Of a DNA stretch of 64,000 nucleotides, positions 11,595-23,634 are shown piece by piece. The notes under the pieces are model-generated. The model worked only from the letters and a program-made list of their open reading frames with translations, was not told where the DNA came from and did not search any database. The stretch covers positions 124,001 to 188,000 of the forward strand of contig ML978193.1 in NCBI GenBank assembly GCA_010015745.1, read 5' to 3'. This DNA is from Setomelanomma holmii. Taxonomy: Eukaryota > Ascomycota > Dothideomycetes > Pleosporales > Phaeosphaeriaceae. The stretch's first letter is position 1. The number at the start of each line of letters is the position of its first letter. A program made the translations under genes and the position numbers.

Positions 11595-14500
11595 AATTCC
11601 GCGCGCGGAGTGTAGATATTATCTGGGTGTAGCGGGTAGGGATTATTAGGGCCGCTCGTAGTAGACGGCATAAGAGCGTACCACGGTCGGCGGGCGCGCG
11701 CGTTTAGCCTGTTTGCAACGCGTGCGGGCGCACTGGTCGTGTGGAAAGGGCGAGAAAACGTCAGCGCAACGTGCTGGCGGAGGAATAAGAATGAACACAG
11801 CGCAGAATTAAATTGTGTATGAGGGCGGGCGAACAAGCAAAGTGACTGGCGACGCGCGAGTACATGGCCTCTGACCTCCTGAGAAGACCCCTGTCGGCCC
11901 AGCCCGCGAAAGCTTAGGACCCTGCGGCGTCGCTCTGCGGAGCCCTGTGGTCTGCACATACTTGAAAAAAGTCATGACCACGATATGCAATGCCAGCTAC
12001 AGCTCGCGCTATGCTGCTTGATGTCTCCCCCACCGGCCCGCCTCACCTCTGATCGCCGCCTCTGCAAACCGCGAGCGTTGGACACTGCCGGCCCGAGCAG
12101 TGCAGACGTTGGCGCTCGTTGGATAACCCGCAGGATTTGTTTTCTCATCGCTCGCCCTGTCCCAGACTCGCAGGAGTGGCTAGCCTATGCGCTCCCTCCT
12201 GCTTAGTGCATCTGTACTGATATATCACCGAAGATCGTCCACTGCTGCCCTTCGTCCTTAGGCGTCAACTAGCCCCGGACCGCGCTTGCAGCACTCTGTC
12301 ACAAAAGATGATCACGCACACTTCACTATCCCAGGGCACGGCGGGATCGTCCCTCCAGCGACCAGGACTGCAGATTAGGACCTAGGCGGGAGTCGCGTCA
12401 ACTGTGGAAGTCTCCTCCCGAACCATTTCAGCTGAAGGCTCTCCCGCGTTACCTAAACTGGCATGAATCGTACATTGGGGCGTCGAGTCGCGTCTTCGTT
12501 GCCCTTCCCCCGAACATAATAGCGGCGTGTTTCAGGAACGTCAATCTCGACTGTGGCATGTCAAGCGAGCGCCGCGAGCTCTCCGTCTCTCCTGAACTGC
12601 CAAGTCCCGTTGCAGTGACGAAGGCTGCAGCAAAATGTGCCCAAGTCGTTGTTCACAGCAGTGCAGAAGAAGAAAGCCATTCACATGAACTTGCAAGTGC
12701 CGCAACCCTTGACCCCTGCTGACCTGCACAAGAGTTGTCTAGTCAAGATCGACCCTTGTAAATCTCAATGTTTCGTTCCTGGCGTCCGTAGTTTGTGGAT
12801 GTGGCTGACAACCCCAGCCCACTTCAACCAAACTGTGCCTCTTCTTCGCACTAGAATCATGGAGGAGAGTTTGATGACCAATGCAGGAACACCTCTCTAG
12901 CAAAAGAGACGGGGTGTCTCATTTTAATCATATTCTTAGTCCAGACGCTCGTTGTCTTTATGAATACGCGACTTCAACTGCATGCAATGTTACACTGTAG
13001 TGAGTGGTAGGGAGCTTCACCACCAATGCGCTGCTGCCCATTCACCACGATTCACATCGAGATCATGTCTTAAAATTGCCAATTTTTTTTTTGCTCAGGA
13101 CCGTTATCTACATGCTCCGGTAAAACATGGCAACTCTGATGCACTTGACGAAGCAACCTTTGGTGCAGTTAGGTTGATATCAGGCTTCCAATCAGTCACA
13201 AGGTGTGATGCCCCGCAATACGGATTTCTTCCTATGAAGCACATTCCTCATACTGCAGGTAGTCCACAGAGTGATCATACGATAGAAAAGTACCCGTGTC
13301 TGCATCTCGACCATTGCACTTGCCGATGCAGATCTGCCACGTGCCAATGCCTGTCCGTCGCGCTTGCCACTTCTGCTACCGACTTGGGTCCAACCACATC
13401 AAGTCGAAACACATGCATCACGACGACTCAGTTACACCACGCTACACTCTCATGACCTCGATGCGAGGAATCAAAACGACAGACACGAAGCACCTGCAGC
13501 ATGCGCGTATCGTCCGCGTGGTAGAGTCTTGATGCAGACAGTACGGTCCTGAAACTATCCTCGCAAGCGTTAGCAGGTACAGTGAAGGTCACTGACACTC
13601 ACTTAAGCGAAGCGGGAGACTTATGTACATCATCCACCTTGCAACACTCATTGCGACATCAGACTCCACTTCCAGGTTGTTGCGCACCATTGTCGACAGG
13701 GTCCAATGAAGCAGTCGTGCCTTCCTCTTGCAGCTCGGTCCTGAATCATATTAACTCGTCAAGAGACTGATCTTGGAGTCAGTGCAAATCATCTGTCACC
13801 ACAGCCTACTCCCACTGCTTATGTGCGACTCACTGGATACCGCATCTGCAGGATATAGACACTCGTACCACGCCCCAAAATACGCTGCAATCCCCGGCTA
13901 CATACGTTTCAGGTCCTGGGGTTATGATGTTCAAGAGTCAATATTATCCGGATACCCTCCCACCTCGAATCAGTACGAGTCCAGATCCTTTGACAATCTG
14001 GTCGCCCACCGCTGCCCCTCTCTATGCTGCAGTGCGGGGCATCTTCAAATCAAGTTTCACACTCTGCTCATATAACAACCGACCATACAGAGTTTGTGGT
14101 GGATCCTTTCAAGACCTCGCGAAGGTGAGAAGTGCGAGGGGCGGCAAGTTCAAACTTTATTCTGCCTCCAGCGAGTCAAGCTCGTGCTCGCCTGTCATTT
14201 TGATTCCGCCCAATGTCAGACGACAGTAGATGTTCTTACAGCCGAGCTTGAGCTTTCATGGCTGTCTACGCAGTCCCTTCAACCAATTGCCCCGTTCATA
14301 CTAGACGAATATGCACAAACATCAACCAGCCATCTTCCAAGCCCAACCGCCATTACACAACGATACTGATATGAAGCTGCACTGCAGACGTCTATTTCGC
14401 CACCATGCTGACGCGTACCACAGCTTAGAACTACATGCAGGAACGATTGGCCTTTGCTTGCACTTGTGGCCGCCAGCAGGCCTCGAATGTCTCACAACGA

Positions 14501-16351
14501 TCAACCATCGCGCATGAAGCTTCGTGTCACCTTCAACGTAGACGCGCACACCTTCCAGACGTTTTCTGGTACGTTTAAGCTTGTGAGCTAGTCCTTCTTG
14601 AATCGCTTCAGCACGCACACCAAAGACGCTTCATTCGCAACAAGTCGCCATTGATCTACCTGTTAACTCAGTGATGATCGCTTGGCATCTGCAGGCGAGT
14701 GATTATTGTTGCGAGTATCTGCAGTAACATAGGTGACCCTGTGTAAAATGATCAAGCCAAAGACCAAGGGCGAAGATCTCATCATTGATGCCTTGCTGAA
14801 CCTCTAGGAGCCCAGCCCAAGACACCTTTCAGCAAAAGCTCTACACGTTCATTTTCTCTTCATGCTCTCGACATTGCCAAACCATTGCTACTCCTGTCCA
14901 GTCATTCGCTTGTCAAATGCAAGTCACTTGCTTTTGCAACTTCAACGGTCGTCACTTCAGAAGTGTAAGCTTACAAGGACTACCTAGGCCACTGTAAGCT
15001 CGGAGTGTTATACAACAGCGGGCCATCCCTAGTCTCATGTTTGCTTTTTGTCAAGTAATATCAATCTTATCACCAGGGTTGATAACAAATCTCGCGGAGC
15101 TGTAACGAGTATACGACGCTCTTGCAGCAATCGTGGTGACACCATCGTTGCAATCTAGTGGAACAAGTCATCGTACCACGCATGATCGGATATGCACGCC
15201 GGCTCCTGACCACACCAACTCGGTTGACAGATCCTGTCACACAACATCGATCTGGTCTGCCAGACATGCAGCTGGCAGCTTCTCGCCATACAACTTATTA
15301 CATCACCACCATCATTAGACAGCAATGTGCGCGCTCGCCGTTCTGCAACCCTAGGACTTCTTCAACGTCACCACTGGCAACCATAAAGAATCCTGTTATA
15401 TGTGGCGTCCAGATACTGTATGCATATGTCGAGTCAAGGTGGTACATACAAGGTGCATTCCTGGAGCGCCTACCGGGAAGCCGAAGAGTGCCACAAGATC
15501 CACACTCAAGTAAAAGTTCGATTGTGTTACATGAAAATGGCTTGTAGAGTCATGCAGGCGCATGGCAGCCGCAGAGCCGACAGCTTGATGCGAATGTCAG
15601 CGTCAACATGTCGAGCGCAGACATATGGTGCAATGGCGGATCAAGTAGGTCAGGGTGAGCGCAGCTCTATCAGGCATGGGCACCGGGCCATGCCGTTGAC
15701 CTCTTCGAATGGAAGCAAGCTTAAGCCTCCCTACCAACATCATGTTGTCTTTTTACCCTCTACAACGCTGGCGCTATGCCAACGTCCTACAATGGCACTT
15801 CACCAGAATCTGCCTGTGACCCTATGTCATTCACAAGAATCAGCCCATGCTCAATACTAGTACCGACAGGACACTAGACCAGCGTAATCAGGACTTGCAG
15901 CGACGCCGATGTGAACCAAAGGAAATGGTGGTATTATGCTAACAAACAAATTACAATCAACATATGAGCGCGCACTCTCAGACGCAGCACGCCAATGGCG
16001 CATTCATTCCTCCACGAACCAATCTCTTCATTGCACGCTAGCTGTAGCTTCGACGCACGTCTCCTGCAATCTGCTTCGTCTCCTTTACCATCCTCTTCTT
16101 CATCTGCACCTCTCCCTTTCTCTTCCACCCTCCACCCTCGCTGATTCGTGGCCGTCGAACCAATACAAGAAATGGTCGTTGATATGAGAAAAACAATGAC
16201 AAATGTGGTAACATGCCTCAGCTCAAGGATAGTAAGAATCTGGTCTCACAAAAGCCCTATACAACACCGACGCCCGAGAACAAGATCGCAAAAAAGGTAA
16301 AATGGCATCAGTGGTTCCCGCCCGCTTTATAAAGTTGAATCGACAAACATC
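11595..16351. other. Long gene-poor stretch
   Basis: About 4.75 kb with no reading frame over about 160 codons and none with a recognisable motif on either strand. The left few hundred bases are the 5' flank of the kinesin gene and the right end is the 3' flank of the DENN-domain gene. I saw no tRNA-like or transposase-like sequence. It could hold a non-coding transcript, a small secreted-protein gene with several introns, or old repeat debris; nothing in the bases decides this. Confidence 0.45.
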
Positions 16352-19254
16352 TTAGTGCGCATTCCGAACTGACTGACCCGGTCGCTGCAGCGGCGTCGCG
16401 TACTTTGACACGGGGAGCATATCGGCCTGGAGATCGCTGCTGTCCTCGACGTCATCGTCGTGCTCGATGATGCGTGTAGGCACAACGGGGATGTCGTGCG
16501 ACCTGTGCTGCAGACTTGATCGGTCTGGCGTTGTTGACGCGCTGGCCATGGACATGGATGTGCTTGACCTGTGGCTTAGGTCTGGTGTGGGAGGAATGCT
16601 GGAGCCACGGCCGGGACGGAGCATGTCTTCGTCGCCGTACTCGCTGCCTTGTGTTGACTGGGCGCGTCCACCGATGGAGGAGAGCTGGCCAACGCTGCTG
16701 CGGCGCTCGCTGTGGTTGTCGCCGTCTTCGGTGTCGGCGCGCTGTGCAAGCTGGAGACCCTCGACAGCGGCGGCACACTGCTCGGAGATGTTGCGGATGA
16801 TGTACGCGATAGCGTCGGTCTTGTCGCGAAGGACACGATCGGCTACATCGACCATGGACTGGTTGGAGAAGCGCTTCGAGTTGCGTGCAGGGCTGTTGTG
16901 CAGACGTTGCTCCATGTCTGGTGTGACGTCCTCGCCCTCGAGGTGCTGTGCTTGAGCAGTGCTTGCTCTTGAGCCATTACGGCTATCAGCAACGCCAACG
17001 ACTCCACGGATGGTGCCGACTTCAGACTCGTCCTTTGCGGAAGCTTCGAGATCAGCGTCCTGGAAGACTTCCTCGTCCTCATTCTCCTCAGGGACATCTT
17101 CGAAGCCTGCCTCGATGTAGCTAGACATGTCGTCCTGGTTCAACGACTTGACAATGTGCTCCATGTGATGGGTTTGTCCCTCGATAAGAGCACGAAGGTG
17201 AAGCACAACTCGCTGTGCCTCGTCCCTTTGGCGGAGAATAGCGCCATTGGTGTGTCGCAGAGCAGAGAGCTCCTTCTTGTTGCGCTTCCTCTCACGCTCG
17301 AGCTCTTCAGCAATCTCTTGCTGCAGAACAAGGGCCTCAAGAGCATCATCACGCTGCTTCTCAGTGCCGGATAGTCGGATGGTGAGCCTTGCGGCGTCAT
17401 CCTTCTGCTGGTCAATGAGGTTGGTAAGACGGCGGTTCTCCCGCTTATGGTTCTCAATCTTGACCTTGAGCTCTTGTGTCTCCTTGGTAAGTTGCTCGGC
17501 GAAAGCCTGGAACTTGAGGAACTGCTGCTTCCAGCTCTCAAGCTCCTCGACGAGGAAGTTGTTGCGCTTAGTGACCTTGGAAAGCTCGGTGTCCATGCGA
17601 CCCTTGAGGTTAATAAAGTCTTGCCAAGCTTCCTGAGCATCACGGGAGTACTGGTTGCGCTCCCGAACAATCTCGTTCAGATGGCGCATCGACACCTTGG
17701 TCATCAATGGCTTCTTGACGGAACCGCCAAAGATAGCCTTCATGCCCGTGTTTCGACCCTATGGTGTCACATCATTAGCGTTATTCCGAGTGGAGATTGC
17801 ATGGCTGAGATACATACCAACTTCTCGCACACGTGGTCCATAACCGACATGACCGCATCCTGAGTCCACCAATCCGGATCCTGAATGCTCTCCACCTCGC
17901 CGCGCATCACGATAATCTGACCCGCGGGAATCAATTTGCCGCCACCGTACGCAGACCGCAGATGTTGTGGAACACCAGTCGGCGAAACTTCACCATTCAG
18001 AGCCTGAGTAAGGCGTGTGATCATCTTACTCCTCTGTCCAGCCGTAAGCGCCGTCGGCGGGCTCGAAGTCAGGACAAAGTTCCGGTCCAGATCCACAACG
18101 AGAGCATCTGTGGGCGCGGTGAAGAGCGAGCGGCACTCCGAAGTTACACCAAGGATGTAAGGACCGGGCTCTTGAACTAGGTCCTTGACATGACGTGCAT
18201 GGACAACAGGCACATACAGACCGCTCCACTCGTACACCCTGACGCAGAAGCGCACCGTTTCAGCTGCAATGGTGAGCATCGCAGGGTAGTGACTGGTGAA
18301 AACGATTCGTCGCGTCGGTGACACGGCAGCTTCAATCACGCCAACGATATTGGGGATCGAAAGACATGTGAAGAGGGGCCACATGGCGAAATTATGGAAA
18401 CCAGTGGGTGAGGAGGGGAATTGGTAGCACAACGCATAGTCCTTCATGTCGATGCGGACCAAGTCGTTGAGTCGGGGAGCGGGGAAGCTGAGAATGCGAG
18501 ACACTTCCTCGGCGTGGAAGAGGTTCGTGGCCTTGTTCCAGTGAATCCACATACCGCGAAGGTAGTCCCCGAGCAGGTTGTACAAGGGATAACGCGAAAG
18601 AAAACTCAGGCAGTACGGGATCCAGTATGTCTCGTCTGGGTTGTCGAAGAAGTCCGGCTCAATTCGCTTGCGCAGGTCGCGGATCGTCTCAGCACGCTTC
18701 TCATCTGCGCGAGACCAGACGCGCAGCGCGATTCCGTAAAGAGTGTGTGATGAGTCTTGTTGTAGCACAAATGAGTGGTGTACGCAATGAGGCTGGCTCC
18801 TGCCAGTGCAGATCTCGACATCGTGAGGAAAGCACGCCTAGAGTAATCATTAGAGGTGAGTTGATTGTAGGTATCCAAGAAGACGTACTCGCATCGCGGC
18901 ATGAAGAGATCTCGCAATGTCATTGTCTTGCTCCAATCTGGGGCTGCTGCCCAGAATCTCAGGAAGCCAAAATGTCCCAACAGCACCCTTCATATGTCCA
19001 ATCTTGCCCTGCGATGGCGCAGGCGCCTTCACCCATTGCGAAGGCTCTCTTCCAACACCACATACCATGTACGCATGGGTCAGTGTCTTCGGGCTCCTCG
19101 CGCCCTGCTTGACATTCAATGTTGAAGGGAGTGGCTGGGTGATCCTGGAGTGGAGGGAAGACGTTCGGCTGGGAATGATAAGGCTGTGGTCGGCATTGTC
19201 TCGTGTTGGAGGTCGCTCGCCAGTGCGAGGGCGAAGACTCAATGATGGAGCCAT
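16352..19254 (-). CDS. DENN-domain protein with C-terminal coiled coil
   Basis: Three exons: 19254-18889, 18837-17818, 17758-16352 (introns of 51 and 59 nt, all phase 0), 930 aa. The joins read 'HAAMRACFPHDVEI' and 'VCEKLGRNTGMKAIFGG'. Residues about 50-180 look like uDENN and about 200-460 like the DENN core, with 'YCLSFLSRYPLYNLLGDYLRG' and 'GLYVPVVHARHVKDLVQEPGPYILG'. From about 470 to 680 there is a charged coiled coil (RERNQYSRDAQEAWQDF onward), followed by an acidic patch and a Ser-rich low-complexity tail. DENN proteins are generally GDP/GTP exchange factors for Rab GTPases, so a role in vesicle traffic is expected; the Rab partner is unknown. The gene points away from the Bcd1 gene across about 2.1 kb. 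Confidence 0.9.
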
Positions 19255-21346
19255 GGTGGAGTGATCAAGTGTTCAGACTTTGAAATCGACGGTGCGAATA
19301 CAGGAAGTACCGGTCGCGGATGAACCCAGGAGTTATTAGGACCGATATGATAGTACGGGTACCACGCGAGCAAGTCGAAAGGCAAGGCGTGTATCCAGAG
19401 CAGAGACAGAAGTACCTCACGCACTCCGTCAATTGGAAGGCTCTAAGATCACCTTGCTGCGGGTATGCAGTGAGGAGGGCAGCAGCAAGGAGAAAAATAG
19501 CAGCGGACCTGGCTACTTTTGGGGGAGCTCTGCCGCATGCGCCCTCGAAGCTCGGGCTGGAAGCTTGGGGGATGAACGACCCGAAGACTAGCAAGGATTG
19601 TGAGGTCCACAAGTCTTGCGTCCAGGAAATTGACACATCCCTGCCAATCCGCGTTCAAGTAGGGGACTCTCAGACCAGGTCCCGTCAGGGGCTGCACGCC
19701 GCCGGAGCGTCCATCGAGAGTGCTCACCTCGTTCCGTGTGTTCATAACGGCTGGTGTACCTTTTCTTTTCTACCGAACGAACGGCGGCGCGCAACTTGAA
19801 TAAAACACAAAAGTGTGCTCACGACGCTGTAAAATGAACCTCGATATCGACATCACCACCCCATAGTGTCCACCGCTATTGGGCACGGAGACACACTTCT
19901 GCGCGTTTCGACACCCAGCAGCCGTGTCTCTGGTACTTGTCGGCCACGACTCAAGATGTCAGGCTTCACAGAAACAGGCGGCAAAGCCGGAGGGCTCCCC
20001 GCTTGTGGCAAGTCACAAATGGCGCAGGCTCTTCATGCTCACGGCCGTTTGGGGGAGTATTCGAATCATTTGCAGCCTTTTATGCACGACGCGAGGGCCA
20101 TCTGCGCTGTGAATCTTCGCAGGCAATGTGCATGAGCAAGCTTCCCGCACTTGCGTGGAGTGGACAGGCGCCTGCCGCGATTGGGAAGCCTTGGAAATTG
20201 GCGAGCTCACCATCCCTGACATTCCGTGGACAGTCGGCCCTGAGTCACGATATCGATTATCGACTCTCGAAGCACGCATTCGGTCCTGTGAAGGTTGGTC
20301 CGCCGATATTAACTTCGACCATCGTCCTGTTCGATATTGAAAGATCGCCAAGGAGTTTAGATTCTTGCAATGCGATCGCATGCCACGCGATCACGTCCAC
20401 ACCCACGTGTTAGCTGCGTTAGCCTCGCCCTTTGTGGGTGGGCTGACATTTCTCAAGATCGTCGTTTGCAGAAGTTTTGCGGAGTCGGGGATATGATTGC
20501 ACGGGCGATGAAACATCCAGTCTTCATGCAGCGTGGTAGTAGGATTGGGACCGATAGAAGCGATCTGGAATCCTGCATAAAGCAAATTTATTGCCACCTC
20601 CGGAAGACCACTGGAAGCTCTGCAGTCCATTCTCAACAGCTGCAGAGTAGCTGCGTCAGCTCCTTCTCCACATTGTCGAAGCTGAAGTTCGATGTGTGCG
20701 TGGATGATCCTGGAGAAATGGCTGGCCTCCTTCGAGAAGGTTTACTGGAGATCACGGCGTCTGAATGGGAAGGCTCGGTGCCGGGCCCAATCTGTCTACC
20801 GACGATCGCAAATCTCTTGTTCTCTTCTTGACTTCGCAAAGTTGTGCTGAAGCACTGGCCGATCGTTGCAGGAAAAAAAAAAGGTGCGGCGAACGTTGAG
20901 TGGGTGCAGCTGCTCGTCGCCGCAAGACTGCAGGCGTGGCTAAGCTAGTTCATCTTCATCAAACCTTCTCAACCGCAACCCGCACGATCGAATGACAGAG
21001 ATCGTGCCATCAGTCTTGCGCAACAGTCGCAAATCATTATCGCTATCCCTGAAACGTGCGTCAAATGCCTTCAGGGTCTGACGCCTCATTGGGTCACAAG
21101 GAATAATTCCGATAGTCAGCCACGAACATTTTTCCAAGCCGCCAAGCACGTGCCCATCGCACCCAACACCATTCACCGGCGCCGATTCCGAAAAGCCTCA
21201 TCGTTAGATCATTCCATTTGCGCCAAGCATACGCTTTGTAGATATTGCTTTGCGCGGCGCGGTTGCGATACAGGTCCCGCTGCGGCAGACCCAGCTGGAG
21301 ATCCCCGCCCGCCCATCCAATATCACGGGACCACGCGATCCATACC
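19255..21346. other. Divergent intergenic region, no gene supported
   Basis: Lies between the starts of the DENN-domain gene (-) and the Bcd1-type gene (+), so both promoters must be in it. The largest frames are about 150-160 codons (for example 19320-19799 and 20370-20831 on +). They show no motif and overlap frames of similar size on the other strand. Two short minus-strand frames next to the Bcd1 start (21384-21094 and 21176-20940) read somewhat like protein but could not be joined by a good splice pair. Confidence 0.4.
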
Positions 21347-22769
21347 ATGACGGAACAGACGCGATTGAGCGACCTCTGCAGCATATGGTATGTTTACGTC
21401 AGCCTTCTCCCAACGTGGACAACTTTCTGAAATGTCTTGCACGAAGATCAGCAACACCACTCGAAGCCGTTGATAGACCTTTCTTTTGCCAACGCAGCAG
21501 CGGCTGAGACAATGACAGAGCCAAGCTGACATCTGCCAGCAACACCAACGTGTCCAAGTATCGTTGTCCAGGCTGCGCAGCACGCACATGTTCGCTGCCA
21601 TGCTACAAGCGACATCAGCAATGGGCGCAGTGTTCAGGAAAGCGCGACCCAACGAAGTTCGTCAAAAAGTCACAATTAGTGACGCCAGCTGGCATTGACC
21701 ATGATTACAACTTCATCACCGGCATTGAGCGGGACATTGACAAAGCGGAGCAAGGTCTCAAAGCAAGTGGCGAAGGTCACACAACGTCACTTCCATGGTC
21801 CCATCAGTCCCAGAAAGGGCAAACAAATTACCAACATCTCGAAGCAGCGGGCGTCAAGGTGATTCGCGCACCGAAAGGCCTGAGCCGACAAAAAGAGAAC
21901 AAATCACACCGTTCAAATAAAAAGTAAGGCGCACCGTCAGCGCTGATCATGTAAGCCGCTGACCTTGTTTCAGAAAGCCAGGTGGCGGATATAGCATATT
22001 GTGGACGGTTGAATGGCTCGACCACCACCAGAGGCGCCTGGTCACTGAAACATCGTCGACATGTCAGATAGCAGATGCGCAGCCGTTCGCTCCCCGAGAG
22101 CAACATAAAGGCAAGAAGCGGAAGCGCAATGTCGATGCACATGTAGCCACCACTACTTCCCCTACTACTCAAAATGCATCTTCTTCAACGAATCAAGACG
22201 AGCCGATCCAGCGGGAGCTCGAGCTCAACGTCGACAACAAAATCCAAGTCATCAGTCAGGAGCGAGAGCATTCGTCTCCCCGAAGACGAAGCCCCGATCC
22301 CAATGTACAAGCGAACCAGGAAGTCCAAACCAAACTGGCAGAAACGCACCATGCAGACGCTCGTCATGATGGGTCAAGCTCCGAGTCCTTGGGCCATGGG
22401 CGGTATCGGTTTTATCTTCTAAAACCACGCACCAGCACGTCTCGGCACGTACTCATACATCTCACTCCGACAGCCACGCTGGCCGAGTGTCTGAAAGGCC
22501 GTACAGTCCTCGAGTTTCCGACTATTTACGTGTTTCCTGCGAGTTTGGAGTATTTGGCTAAGGAGTTTATGCTGGAGGATGAGTACGCGAAGGTGGAGGA
22601 AGGCGAGCAGAAGGAGTTTGATGACTTGATTGGCGAGCTTGATCCTGAGATTTTGAAGAGATTGAGAGAAGACGAGGACCGTAAAGGACAGGGCAAAGAG
22701 CGGGGCGAGCAGGTGGATAGTAGCGCTATTCTCGATGTGCTCAAGAAGGACTTTGGCCGTGCGCTCTGA
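21347..22769 (+). CDS. BCD1: Box C/D snoRNA assembly protein 1-like (zf-HIT protein)
   Basis: Three exons: 21347-21387, 21540-21923, 21974-22769 (introns of 152 and 50 nt), 406 aa. The first join creates Cys14, giving a full HIT-type zinc finger: Cys11, Cys14, Cys23, Cys26, Cys31, Cys35, His39, Cys45 ('LCSICNTNVSKYRCPGC'). The second join gives 'SNKKKPGGGYSILWTVEWLD'. The segment 'GVKVIRAPKGLSRQKENKS' and the later 'GRYRFYLLKPRT...ECLKGRTVLEFPTIYV' are typical of Bcd1 proteins. The C-terminus is acidic. Bcd1 is needed in yeast for stable box C/D snoRNAs; the zf-HIT finger works with the Rvb1/2-R2TP machinery in the nucleus. An annotation that skips the 41-nt first exon would lose two zinc ligands. 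Confidence 0.93.
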
Positions 22770-23508
22770 ATGTCGCAATACCACATCGTCAACGATGGAT
22801 GTTTCTTTTGTCCCAACTACACAGCTCTGTAACAATTCCAATAGCGTTTTCACACGCACGATGTTGAATCAATACCCAATTCGGACATGTATGCATACAC
22901 CATTCACGTTTCAGGGTCCAGCACCTGCATCCCTGTCGGTAGCACTTGCTTTTCACACCTCGTCACCCTCGGCTCCCTTTGCTTTTCCCCCGCTTCGACT
23001 TCACGCACATACGACCCAAGACACTCCCTTACTTTTGCCGTACAACGTCCAAGACAACGTCCACGTCAACGGTCTGCCTCGCCATCACCGTCCCGCCCGA
23101 CCCGCGATGCCGCGCTCATGATCCTAGCTCACACCAACGTCAGTATCCCCAGCCCAGCCTGACTCTCAAACACACAAGGTCACCCTTCGTCCCCACGACA
23201 TCGCTTACGTCGGACATTTAAATCCATCTTCGCAATGACTTGAAGGATGCTCGATCTTAGTGCATTCACATATTAGGTTTGACCCTTCCTCGGTGCGTTT
23301 TGCCGCGCCAGTGGGATAGTCACCGGGAGATGGTGGTGATGACCGTTCGGACTTGGCGAGGCTGTCAAGTTGATACTTTTAACTCGTGGGCTAGAATGCC
23401 GGCTTTGTAGTACCCACTACTATATTGCAAAGGATTCAGAGGCGTTGTATCGGCGATGCAATCGCGATTGTGGCGTGTGAGTGGAGTAGGTCGTGAATCC
23501 TACCGTAC
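22770..23508. other. Intergenic, 3' flank of the Bcd1-type gene and left flank of the transposon
   Basis: C-rich sequence with overlapping short frames on + (22735-23221) that look like composition effects. A 12-base palindrome CAATCGCGATTG sits near 23459, about 50 bases outside the left transposon end. No gene is supported. Confidence 0.4.
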
Positions 23509-23510
23509 TA

Positions 23511-23550
23511 CGAAGGAGCTGGTTTTTAGTCATGCACCGCACTGACCACC
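23511..23550 (+). repeat. Left terminal inverted repeat of the mariner-type element
   Basis: Forty bases starting CGAAGGAGCTGG and ending ACTGACCACC, preceded by TA. The reverse complement is found base for base at 25171-25210. The match stops abruptly just inside the element. Confidence 0.93.
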
Positions 23551-23634
23551 GCGCCTCATCAAATGTTTCTACCATCAACACCATCTTGTAGATTAGTTGT
23601 ATCTCCACCAAAATACCATCAATCTTAACGGAAC

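Noticed and set aside
12982..15860. Several 100-157 codon frames on +
   Set aside because: No recognisable domain; composition and mutual overlap suggest chance frames.
20370..20831. 153-codon frame on +
   Set aside because: No family, no partner exon, and antisense frames of similar length overlap it.
20940..21384. Two adjoining minus-strand frames next to the Bcd1-type start
   Set aside because: They read partly like protein but no GT-AG pair joins them, and one overlaps the Bcd1 first exon.
23459..23470. Palindrome CAATCGCGATTG near the transposon
   Set aside because: Lies outside the inverted repeats and has no partner; probably unrelated.
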